Below are positions 16,001-22,265 of a DNA stretch of 25,326 nt, one piece after another. The notes beneath the pieces are model-generated. The model did not search any database and was not told where the DNA came from. It was given only the letters and a program-made list of their open reading frames with translations. The stretch comes from CBDAPI01 sp964565865 (GTDB lineage: Bacteria > Acidobacteriota > UBA6911 > RPQK01 > CBDAPI01). Position 1 is the first letter of the stretch. Every line of letters starts with the position of its first letter. Location: assembly GCA_964565865.1 (NCBI GenBank), contig CAZMGM010000031.1, positions 1-25,326 on the forward strand, in the 5' to 3' direction. A program made the translations under genes and the position numbers.

Positions 16001-16378
16001 TACGTTTCTACATTCCAGGCGCTGGGCGGTCTGGGCCTGGTGCTCGGAACTTTGGGTCTGGGCCTGGTACTGGTGAGAAACGTTCTGGAACGAAGGAGTG
16101 AACTGGCGGTTATGAGAGCTTTCGGATTCTCCCGTGGCAAGCTATCGAGCATTGTGGTCGCCGAAAATTTCTGGTTGCTCGCCATCGGACTCTTTTGTGG
16201 CACGCTAGCGGCGACAATCGCCCTGCTGCCCAGCCTCTGGAGCGGGCCGGAGTCCCCGCCCTGGCTATCCCTGCTGGCGGTGCTGGCGCTGGTACTGATG
16301 GTGGGTATGGCTGCCTGCCTGGGTGCTGTTGCCGCTTCTCTCAAGACGCCACTGCTTCCCTCCCTGAAAGAGGACTGA
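12995..16378 (+). CDS. Large FtsX-type ABC transporter permease
   Basis: A 1127-aa inner-membrane permease, much longer than the usual 400 to 850 residues of FtsX/MacB/LolCE proteins. An N-terminal helix (about 10-32) is followed by a long periplasmic region, then an FtsX domain with helices around 520-645 (AGLFAGFSFFLIVAALMLSA, RAGEIGILAALGYQKGRILR). Helices around 668-720 and 755-775, a second periplasmic region of about 230 residues, and a second FtsX domain at the C-terminus (RSELAVMRAFGFSRGKLSSI) follow. Two periplasmic domains and two FtsX modules make it a DUF214-like fused permease that needs only one partner ATPase copy per half. A mechanotransmission or lipoprotein/substrate-export role is likely; the cargo is unknown. 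A 16-base overlap links it to the ATPase gene. Confidence 0.92.
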   Translation: MLRSLIHYWRVNLVLTAAVAITGAVITGGLIVGDSVRTSLSRLVVDRLGRVDAALIAGRFVDKSLALRLNKAPSFQEHSITATPGIFLPGSATRPVGGRRASRVRIYGVEDSFGELFEQSLTLGRAEGHIFPGAVINASLGLELGARVGDQVLFHLMGVSDIDRESLLGERDPSSVVRTMRAVIRQIVEDEGLGQFEIQPSQATGFNAYLPLREVQRTLEQEGKVNLVLFSGSDRLGSELLRRTLSQTLTAADYGLRIQRGTGYLSIESSSFVLRPFQVEALSRVANRLKLQSQQVLTYLANRLATKNGTVSYSTVTAVDLLNADPLPRLLLENRQPAFPLESGTLYLNRWAASELDAQTGDSVEMTYFEVGPRDELMTRTARFQVAGVVAIEEMGSDSLLTPEYSGIHKVEDMARWDPPFPLDLHQIRPQDEDYWDRFGTIPKAFISLDQGRELWSNHFGNTTSFRLAADRSLATGVSLERLEAELKRELTPDSGGFRLRELRREGRKAARGPTDFAGLFAGFSFFLIVAALMLSALLFRLTVERRAGEIGILAALGYQKGRILRRLMSEAGPLVVAGAILGSALALAYCWAMLAGLRTFWNEAVGTTLLRVSFTPTSLVLGFAGTVVSGLLALWLSVRKLVGLSPANLLAGRVESRASIPGRWNRLINKVSAFLALLLVASLTLFSGFLQDLEAPLFLVLGFLILLFSLSLVSLRLRGPGHHQLEGPARFSWWSLALRNVGRNPTRSLVSITLFALASFTILAVEASRTALQGNLDQEDSPTGGFEVLARTDVPVLQDLNRESGRFNLGIEDREALLEGARIYPFRTLPGDDASCLNLYRPRQPRILGVPGDFRERGGFGFHELTADLSAAERENPWRILERDLGKDAVPAIGDYESVRWILKSGLGQDLLIADEAGRPVRLRLVGLLHASIFQSEILISEAAFQQLFPSRSGFSYFLVDAPPALARRLISALESWLGAHGLDAVGTHDQLGRYLAVRNTYVSTFQALGGLGLVLGTLGLGLVLVRNVLERRSELAVMRAFGFSRGKLSSIVVAENFWLLAIGLFCGTLAATIALLPSLWSGPESPPWLSLLAVLALVLMVGMAACLGAVAASLKTPLLPSLKED

Positions 16379-16450
16379 AAAAGGAAACTGCCCCCTTTGT
16401 AGACGGGTCCAGTGGAGGATGCCTCGGTCTTGCTGCGCATCAGGATGAGC

Positions 16451-16996
16451 TCAGATTCCTGAGTCCGCGGTATCCGGAAGCTGCGACGACGAGCGAGGAG
16501 GCGCCGGGTGCGGTTTGTAGCTTGTCACCAGAAAGCCTCCGAGGGCGGCCAGGAGGATGCCGGCGATAAACTGCCAGCGCAGACCCATCCAGCCCCCAGC
16601 CGGCGGATGGAGGGTCAAGGCAACGATAGCATTGACGACCGGGGCACCGGCAAAAACGATAGACATAACTGCGCTGGGGATTCCGCCGGCCCCGAAAGCC
16701 AGAAGCACACAGAACGCACCGGCCGCCCCCACAATCCCCGCTAGAAAAGACCACAGAACTCCCTGCGCCGGGAAACTAAAGGAGGCACCGTTTCTGACCA
16801 GCAGAAAGAGTGGAGCCAGCACGGCAGTCACAAAATAGGCGATTCCCACCAGGAGAAAGGCCTTATAGCGGCCCAGAGCGGGATCGCCCATTGAGATCTG
16901 GCCACTGTGGAGCAGTACTCCGTAAACTCCCCAGCAGACTACTGTGGTCAGCGCGAAAAACAACCATGAAAAACCAACCCCCTGTGTTGCAGCCAT
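16451..16996 (-). CDS. EamA-like (DMT superfamily) five-helix membrane protein
   Basis: A 181-aa membrane protein with about five hydrophobic helices, including WLFFALTTVVCWGVYGVLLH, GRYKAFLLVGIAYFVTAVLA, LAGIVGAAGAFCVLLAFGAG, MSIVFAGAPVVNAIVALTLH and FIAGILLAALGGFLV. The repeated layout resembles half of an EamA/DMT drug-metabolite transporter; such half-size proteins are normally dimeric. The start ATG at 16996 is preceded by a strong GGGAGGA at a 5-base spacing (17001-17007), better than the upstream TTG at 17014. The gene ends 72 bases from the convergent FtsX permease. The substrate is unknown. Confidence 0.82.
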   Translation of the reverse strand: MAATQGVGFSWLFFALTTVVCWGVYGVLLHSGQISMGDPALGRYKAFLLVGIAYFVTAVLAPLFLLVRNGASFSFPAQGVLWSFLAGIVGAAGAFCVLLAFGAGGIPSAVMSIVFAGAPVVNAIVALTLHPPAGGWMGLRWQFIAGILLAALGGFLVTSYKPHPAPPRSSSQLPDTADSGI

Positions 16997-17188
16997 GTAT
17001 TCCTCCCGAGTCAATTGATGAATGCGAGAAAGAGTCCGGTCCGTTCGCCAGGAATCTTTCCCCTGGGGTCAGCCAGCTGTGAAAGCCTCCGGCCGAGCGC
17101 CGGGCCTGGATCAACACTCCTGGGAGCTTCACTCGAGTACAGATCTTTGGAATGCTGTCGCTGCCGCGTTCAGCCCGTCAGGGCAAGA

Positions 17189-17512
17189 TCACACGTGGAA
17201 GGACTCTCCGCAACCGCAGGAACCCGTGGCGTTTGGATTCTTGAAGGAAAAGCCGGATTCAGTGGATGATGCCACGAAGTCGATCTGAGTTCCCTCCAGA
17301 TAGAGCATGCTCTCCTCGTCCACAAAAACTCGAAAGCCGTCGTGCTCAATCACCAGATCCCCTTTTTTGGCCTCCGATTCGAGTACCATACGGTATTCGA
17401 AGCCCGAGCAGCCACCCGCTATGACAGCCACCCGGATTCCCGAATAGGAGTCCTCCTGAGCTTGGATGAACTCTCTGACTTTACCTTCCGCCGCGTCGGT
17501 TAAACTGATCAT
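17189..17512 (-). CDS. erpA: A-type Fe-S cluster carrier (HesB/IscA/ErpA family)
   Basis: A 107-aa protein that receives or delivers Fe-S clusters. It has the three conserved cysteines: Cys35 (AGGCSGFEYR) and Cys99 and Cys101 (SCGCGESFHV), and the fold-typical FVDEESMLYLEGTQIDFV. ATG 17512 is a better start than the TTG at 17521, giving the standard MISLTDAAEGK N-terminus. It stands alone, with no isc/suf genes around, as is common for ErpA. ErpA, IscA and SufA cannot be told apart here; the symbol is a best guess. It might serve the Fe-S enzymes of the nearby operons. Confidence 0.9.
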   Translation of the reverse strand: MISLTDAAEGKVREFIQAQEDSYSGIRVAVIAGGCSGFEYRMVLESEAKKGDLVIEHDGFRVFVDEESMLYLEGTQIDFVASSTESGFSFKNPNATGSCGCGESFHV

Positions 17513-17618
17513 GATTTCCAAACCTTAGTTGTAAAGACTCTCCTAAGTCTAGTTTGGTTTCAATCTCAATTCCAGGTCTGGTCCCTTGAGGGAGCGTGGT
17601 TATGTTTCCGAAGTCAAG

Positions 17619-17665
17619 TTCCGGTTCCGGGTTCCGGGTGCGAAGATGACCAGAGCCAGCTGCGG
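17619..17665. repeat. Dispersed GTTCCGG-type intergenic repeat, copy 1
   Basis: CCGGTTCCGGGTT followed after a short variable stretch by GATGA, CAGAGCC and TGCGG. The same order of blocks occurs at about 25105-25146. It lies in the 193 bases between the A-type carrier and the wtpC gene. Confidence 0.5.
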
Positions 17666-17705
17666 TCATCCTACCTGGGGGGCTCAGAACCACCACCCTG
17701 TCATC

Positions 17706-18758
17706 TCATTGCAGCATTTGCACTGCGGAAGCCTTGAACATGAGGAAAACCCTCCCCCCTTTCCTTAAACCGAGGGCCGTCAGGCTCTGAGGAGTAATCA
17801 CCACCTTGAAGGGGACGCCAGCGTCAACTGCGAGCTCACAGAGTGGTCCGTTTTGGCGAATTTTGTGGATGTGACCCGGAAGCACGTTCAAGGCCGAAGT
17901 AGATGTCGGGACCACAGTCGAAAGGGTGATCTCCTGGGGCGGAATCAGTGCGTAGGCTTTCCCCTCTACTCGAGCCAAAACATGGATATCGATGTCTCCG
18001 GTCCGAAACAAGGCGGGGAAGGACCGGGGGTCCGGCCGCACCTGCTTCTCCTTGTGACTCACCCTTCCCGAGAAAATGTTGTCATGCCCAAGAAAACGGG
18101 CGATTTCGGGGCTGGAAGGTGAGGCGAAGACCAGCTCGGGATCACCAGTCTGAACCAATTTTCCCTGAAACAAAACTCCGATCCGATCTCCTACCCTCAG
18201 GCTATCTTCAAAGCTGTGCGTTACCATCAGACAGGTGGTCTGGAGCGCAGTCTGAACACGCTTGAAACCGGCAATAACTTCTCTTCGGTTCGTTGGGTCG
18301 AGAGCGCTGAAGGGCTCATCCAGCAGCAGAACCTCAGGTCGGACCATGAGGGCCCGAGTGAGGGCCACCAACTGGCGCTGACCGCCACTCAACTCGGCCA
18401 CGTCCGAGTCCAGGACCTGTTGCAGACCGAGGAGTCCCACGAGTTGCTTCCGGAAGGCTAGATCCTTCCGGCCGAAGCTAATATTTTCTCTAACGTTCAG
18501 GTGGGGAAAGAGATGGGGAGACTGGAATAGAATGGAGATCCCCCGTTGCTCGGGGGGCATTTGGGAGACGTCTTTCCCATTGACAAGGATGCGTCCTGCC
18601 TGAGGGGGAAAAAGACCTGCCAGCGTCTGGAAAAACTGACTCTTACCCGCCCCCGTCGGGCCCAGCAAGACGAAGACTTCACCCTTCTTCACCTTAAGCC
18701 GCGGCACGCTCAGGTCAAAGTGTTTCAGTTGTCGTCTAAAGCCAAGAACTTCCAGCAA
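17706..18758 (-). CDS. wtpC: Tungstate/molybdate ABC transporter ATPase with C-terminal TOBE domain
   Basis: A 350-aa ATPase for oxyanion import. Walker A GPTGAGKSQ (33-41), where the usual Thr after GKS is Gln; signature LSGGQRQ (123-129); Walker B LLLDEP (144-149); H-loop His181; and a C-terminal oxyanion-binding TOBE region (about 285-350, ending ASAVQMLQ). Length fits ModC/WtpC ATPases. The start is TTG 18758, lying 23 bases inside the permease 3' end. It pairs with the permease and binding protein upstream on the same strand. The Gln41 change is next to, not in, the Mg-binding serine, so activity is probably kept. Confidence 0.9.
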   Translation of the reverse strand: MLEVLGFRRQLKHFDLSVPRLKVKKGEVFVLLGPTGAGKSQFFQTLAGLFPPQAGRILVNGKDVSQMPPEQRGISILFQSPHLFPHLNVRENISFGRKDLAFRKQLVGLLGLQQVLDSDVAELSGGQRQLVALTRALMVRPEVLLLDEPFSALDPTNRREVIAGFKRVQTALQTTCLMVTHSFEDSLRVGDRIGVLFQGKLVQTGDPELVFASPSSPEIARFLGHDNIFSGRVSHKEKQVRPDPRSFPALFRTGDIDIHVLARVEGKAYALIPPQEITLSTVVPTSTSALNVLPGHIHKIRQNGPLCELAVDAGVPFKVVITPQSLTALGLRKGGRVFLMFKASAVQMLQ

Positions 18759-19506
18759 CCCACCTGCTCCGGCTCTGAAGAACCCTCAAACAAATCAACA
18801 CGGAAATGCTCGCTCCCAACAGGATGACGGCGACCGGAAGCGCCGCGCCCAGCCCGTAGGACGTAAAACGATCGTAAATCAGGACGGAGACGACTCTGGG
18901 GTGATATACGAGGATGACGATCGCTCCAAACTCGGAGATGCTCCTGGCCCACATCATCAGAGCCCCTGCCAGCAGACTGTTTCGCACCATAGGGAGGTTA
19001 ACTCGGAAAAAGGTGCGGGCAGAGCTTTGCCCCAGCGTCCTGGCGGTCCACTCCATTTCTACAGGAATATTACTGAAGCCCTCCTGAAGAGAGTTGATCA
19101 GAAGAGGACTGGACACAAAGAACATGGCGATGACAATTCCCGTCCAGTGACCGATCGGAGTGCCTTCCGACCCCAGGCCGGAAAAGGCCAAGAGCAGAGC
19201 AATTCCGGCCACGGGATGAGGAATCACTAGCGGAAGATCCACCAGGCCCTGGATCAGATGTTTAGCAGGAAAGTCATAGCGACTCAACAGGTAGGCAAAA
19301 GGCGTCCCCGCAACGATTCCGAGCACGGTCGCGGCCAGCGCACAGAAAAAGGTAAGGGTGATCGAGCTGGCAACCTCCCCGTCCAGGAGAACACTCCAGA
19401 CACTGAGTGGAGAAGTCCCGAGCAGCAGGCTAACCAGAGGGACAATGACAGTCAGGACACAGAAGGAGCTGAAGACAATAAGTAATGTCCCGAAAGATGA
19501 TTTCAT
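18736..19506 (-). CDS. wtpB: Tungstate/molybdate ABC transporter permease
   Basis: A 256-aa binding-protein-dependent permease with about six helices and the cytoplasmic coupling motif EWTARTLGQSSARTFFRVNL (EAA loop, around 165-185), then GALMMWARSISEFGAIVIL, typical of ModB/WtpB. I chose ATG 19506 (MKSSFGTLLIV), preceded by AGGAG at about 9 bases; the GTG 39 bases upstream lacks such a site. The 156 bases between it and wtpA hold no gene, with a weak GGGCG/CGCCC stem near 19553-19572. It forms the membrane channel for wtpA and wtpC. Confidence 0.92.
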   Translation of the reverse strand: MKSSFGTLLIVFSSFCVLTVIVPLVSLLLGTSPLSVWSVLLDGEVASSITLTFFCALAATVLGIVAGTPFAYLLSRYDFPAKHLIQGLVDLPLVIPHPVAGIALLLAFSGLGSEGTPIGHWTGIVIAMFFVSSPLLINSLQEGFSNIPVEMEWTARTLGQSSARTFFRVNLPMVRNSLLAGALMMWARSISEFGAIVILVYHPRVVSVLIYDRFTSYGLGAALPVAVILLGASISVLICLRVLQSRSRWVAGSSWL

Positions 19507-19662
19507 GAGAGTATCTCCTGGCAGCGTGTGGTTGAAGTGCCACAAAATTAAAGGGCGCAGGGGGGTTCGCCCGCTGGCTGTGTTTCTCGTCGTCGTAAAT
19601 AACCAAGCATTGACTTCCTTCTCGTACCTTGCCAGCGAAAGCAGTTCCCTGGCGCACGACTT

Positions 19663-20616
19663 TTAACACGGATTGCCAGGGATGATTCTCCGAATGGGGA
19701 TCTGGGTATAGCCCAGCTCGGGGAACAGTTGTTGCGCCTCGCCGCTGATCAGGAAGTCCAGAAAACTGGAGGCGGCGCTCCCGAGTGGGGCCAGTAAAGC
19801 TACCCCGGCTCTGATCGGTGCACCCTGTACTTCGCTGCGTCGTTCCGGCTCGGGGGAAGGGACTTCAATGAAAACTCGAGAGTAGGCTTCCGCATAGGCA
19901 GGGTCACCGAGTGAGATTTGAGGTGGGAGCCTGAGATAAGGGAGGTTGCTCTGGAGAGCTGTGGAGAGGTAGAGAAAGGCGAAATCCAAGACTCCTGCCT
20001 GCAGCAGGGAGACGAGTTCTGCGGACTTGGGACGCATCCAGCGAGGGTCCAGCCGTCTGGACAACGCTCGATAGAGCCCCGGACGATTGTAATGGATTTC
20101 ACTGAGTTTCCACACCAGGTGTGCGAAGTAGCCAGCCGGATCCCGAGTGGGATCCGAAATGCCAAAAGGCCGATCAAGCAGGGGGTAGTGCCATTCCTCC
20201 CGCCAGCCCGGCAGCTCCCGATTTCCAGTACTACCGGCGAGTACCATCTCGTTCCCAACCAGTTGGAAATAACCTGGAGCCCGTTCCGGCACGATGGACC
20301 GATCCAGGAGGCGATGATCTGCGGTTATGAGGATGTCACAGCTTCTTCCTAGGTCGGTCACCTTTCGTATGGCGTCCAGGCTGCCCGACGACTCTGAGTC
20401 AATTCGGATGGCCGGATGATTTCGTTCGAAGCGCTTCGAAACTTCGCCGAGCAGAAGAGCCAGGCTGCCGGCGTGAAACACCAGAACCCGCTTGACGGGT
20501 CTTCCACAACTCGCAGCAACAGCTGTCGATGAGGCGAGCTTCAGGAAGTTTCGCCGTGACAAAGCGGACAGCTCGGCGTCCGCTAGCAGTGAGACAACCG
20601 CTGGATCTTCCTGCAT
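19663..20616 (-). CDS. wtpA: Tungstate/molybdate-binding lipoprotein, Tat-type signal
   Basis: A 317-aa periplasmic binding protein of the WtpA/ModA family that captures molybdate or tungstate. The N-terminus has a twin-arginine motif SRRNFLKL (20-27) followed by AASCG with Cys37 as a candidate lipidation site, indicating a Tat-exported lipoprotein. The mature part shows VLVFHAGSLALLLGEV (about 44-59), SGSLDAIRKVTDLGRSCDIL and the TADHRLLD block, all of which are WtpA landmarks. A TACAAT box 7 bases upstream of the ATG suggests a leaderless transcript. The stop is followed by wtpB. Tungstate and molybdate cannot be distinguished from sequence. Confidence 0.92.
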   Translation of the reverse strand: MQEDPAVVSLLADAELSALSRRNFLKLASSTAVAASCGRPVKRVLVFHAGSLALLLGEVSKRFERNHPAIRIDSESSGSLDAIRKVTDLGRSCDILITADHRLLDRSIVPERAPGYFQLVGNEMVLAGSTGNRELPGWREEWHYPLLDRPFGISDPTRDPAGYFAHLVWKLSEIHYNRPGLYRALSRRLDPRWMRPKSAELVSLLQAGVLDFAFLYLSTALQSNLPYLRLPPQISLGDPAYAEAYSRVFIEVPSPEPERRSEVQGAPIRAGVALLAPLGSAASSFLDFLISGEAQQLFPELGYTQIPIRRIIPGNPC

Positions 20617-20622
20617 CCGTTC

Positions 20623-20628
20623 ATTGTA
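20623..20628 (-). promoter_or_regulatory. Candidate -10 promoter of the wtp operon
   Basis: TACAAT on the minus strand ends 6 bases before the wtpA ATG (20616), placing the predicted transcription start at or beside the start codon. No clear -35 or ModE-like palindrome is seen. Confidence 0.3.
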
Positions 20629-20700
20629 ATTTGCCCACCCTCGGAAAAGCGATCCACAAATGGCTAGGGGGTGGCTCTTTGTTGCGCTCCGCCCAGTTAA

Positions 20701-20747
20701 TGGTTACTGGTTGAAGGTTCAAAGTTGAAAGTTGAAAGTGCAAAAGT
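20701..20747. repeat. AAAGTTGAAAGTT-type repeat, left arm of the tadA-flanking inverted repeat
   Basis: Starts TGGTTACTGGTTGAAGG and contains AAAGTTGAAAGTTGAAAGTG. The reverse complement of 21310-21360 has the same order of blocks (TGGTTAC, GGTTGAAAG, then the triple AAAGTTG tract). The two arms lie about 560 bases apart around tadA. Confidence 0.7.
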
Positions 20748-20749
20748 TT

Positions 20750-20767
20750 GGGGCTGGCTTCAGCCCC
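20750..20767 (-). terminator. Hairpin at the tadA stop, possible terminator
   Basis: GGGGCTG-AAGC-CAGCCCC on the minus strand overlaps the tadA stop codon and is followed by AAACTTTTG. The 7-bp GC stem is good, the T run short. Confidence 0.4.
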
Positions 20768-21218
20768 GACGCTTCTTGAAAAAGTCCTGGAGCAATTCCT
20801 GGCTCTTCTCTTCCAGGATGCCTCCCGACCATGCGATTGCGTGGTTAAAGCGACCGTTCGCGAGAAGTGAAGCCTTCGAAGCCACGGCACCAGACTTGGG
20901 GTCCCAGGCGGCAAAAACCAGGCTGGCGATTCGAGCCCAGATCATTGCCCCGGCACACATACAGCAAGGCTCCAGTGTCACGTATAGGGAGAGTCCTTCC
21001 AGTCGGTAATTTTCCTGGAGATAAGCGGCTTTGCGCAAAACCAGGACCTCAGCGTGGGCAGTGGGATCTGCGAGCGCCAGGCTTCGGTTGTGATCGGCGG
21101 CAATCACCCGCTCCTCGAAAACAGCAACAGCGCCGACCGGAACTTCACCAAGAGAAGCAGCCTTCGAGGCCTCCTCCAGGGCCAATTGCATCCACGCGTG
21201 ATGTTGCGGTTCAGACAT
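20760..21218 (-). CDS. tadA: tRNA(Arg)-type adenosine-34 deaminase
   Basis: A 152-aa zinc deaminase of the TadA/CDA family that converts A34 to inosine in the wobble position of tRNA-Arg(ACG). Zinc and catalytic residues are intact: HAE (His55-Ala-Glu57) and PCCMCAGA with Cys85 and Cys88. I chose ATG 21218 (MSEPQHHAWMQLALEEA), the normal N-terminus, over the further upstream start at 21254. It is sandwiched between two arms of an AAAGTTG-type inverted repeat and has no operon partner. Confidence 0.95.
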   Translation of the reverse strand: MSEPQHHAWMQLALEEASKAASLGEVPVGAVAVFEERVIAADHNRSLALADPTAHAEVLVLRKAAYLQENYRLEGLSLYVTLEPCCMCAGAMIWARIASLVFAAWDPKSGAVASKASLLANGRFNHAIAWSGGILEEKSQELLQDFFKKRRG

Positions 21219-21237
21219 GGAAGGATCCAGGGCGCCA

Positions 21238-21360
21238 AAAAGTGCAAGGTACAAAGTACAAAGTAGAATGCAAAAGGTGCAAAGAAAAAGTGGGAAGCAC
21301 CTTGAAACCTTGCACTTTCAACTTTCAACTTTCAAGCTTCCACTTTCAACCCGTAACCAG
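21238..21360. repeat. AAGTGCAAGGTACAAAGT tracts and right arm of the tadA-flanking inverted repeat
   Basis: Contains direct tracts AAAGTGCAAGGTACAAAGTA and AAAAGGTGCAAAG at about 21240-21285, and the inverted arm CTTTCAACTTTCAACTTTCA at about 21315-21335, followed by GTAACCAG at 21353-21360. This takes up the 5' flank of tadA. Confidence 0.65.
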
Positions 21361-21607
21361 AAGAACGGCGCTTCCAAGCTGGAGAAAACTCAACCAAAAT
21401 GTCCCTTCGGACTGGAAATGTGATTTCTCGCATCAGAGGTCCTCTGCTAGCTGGTTCTATTTATAGGATTTGATTGAAATCGTTGGAGGACGTGAACAAG
21501 TGCAATACATCACACGTTCAGAGTCAGGTGCTTCGGAATCGTGACTGAACGCAACAATGCGAAAGGAGTGGCTTGAAATCCATGCTCCATTGCACTAGAA
21601 GGACACA
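21361..21607. other. Regulator upstream region with a possible Fnr-like site
   Basis: About 250 bases without a gene. TTGAT-TGAA-ATCGT at 21470-21483 matches an Fnr-type box (TTGAT-N4-ATCAA) in 8 of 10 positions. AGTGC-N6-TCACA at 21499-21514 resembles half of a Crp site. A Shine-Dalgarno AGAAGGA (21597-21603) precedes the start at 21608. The operator calls are weak. Confidence 0.3.
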
Positions 21608-22265
21608 ATGAAGGGTGCAGGGCTTCAGTTTCTGAGCGAAACCCCGCTTTTTGTGGAGCTATCTTCGGATGAGCTGCAACACCTAGAAACCCTCTGTGAG
21701 GAGAAGCGCTACAAGCGGAACGCCATCCTGTTCTTCGAAGAGGACACCGGCAGCTACATGTACGTGGTCAAGACGGGGCGCGTGAAAGTATCCCAGGTTG
21801 TTCCCAGCAGCAAGGGAATGACCATCACTTTCCACGATGCGGGTGACTATTGCGGTCAGCTGTCTTTGATCGGTGGAGAAACAGCCTCGGCGACGGTCAA
21901 GGCCGTGGTGCCACTACCATCCTGGCCATCAAAAATCGTCGGTTCTATACACTCATACAGAATTCCAAGATCAAGGAAATACGGTTGCGCAACCTCTTCG
22001 GTCATCTTCGGGAAGCCTGGCCCAGGTAGAGACGCTCAGTTTCCACAACGCCAGCGATCGCGTTCGGGCTGTGCTGTACCATCTGTGCCAGCACAAGGGG
22101 GTCCGTACGATTGACGGAACCATGATTAGTTTATGCCTCACCCACAAGCAGGTCGCGGATCTGATCGGAATCTCCAGGGAAACTGGGACCTGTGTTGGTG
22201 AACTAGCAGTCCGTGGTAAAAGTCCCACGGGCTCTAGATCCAGCTTGGCCGGGAGGACGATATGA
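21608..22265 (+). pseudogene. Crp/Fnr-family transcription regulator, decayed by frameshifts
   Basis: The first 100 codons encode a cyclic-nucleotide-binding-like domain (LFVELSSDELQHLETLCEEK, DTGSYMYVVKTGRVKVSQVV, DYCGQLSLIGGE). At 21910/21911 a missing base shifts to a second frame (TTILAIKNRRFYTLIQNSKI) and another at 22020/22021 shifts to a third (QVETLSFHNASDRVRAVLYH, THKQVADLIGISRET). Restoring one G at each point rejoins all three. The recognition helix, normally SRETVTRVLGEL, is SRETGTCVGEL: the key Arg is lost and one residue is missing. The 3' end runs into a palindromic repeat (22206-22233). If the frameshifts are sequencing errors the gene could be partly intact, but the helix damage argues for real decay. 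Its last stop overlaps the downstream ATG. Confidence 0.8.
22206..22233. repeat. Palindromic REP-like element at the 3' end of the regulator
   Basis: Contains CCGTGG-TAAAAGTC-CCACGG (22211-22229), 24 of 28 bases identical to 23925-23952. It coincides with the point where the regulator stops resembling its family. Confidence 0.6.

Noticed and set aside
17706..18758. Loss of ATPase function from GKSQ in the Walker A
   Set aside because: The Mg-binding Ser after Lys is kept and only the next residue differs; the other motifs are intact.
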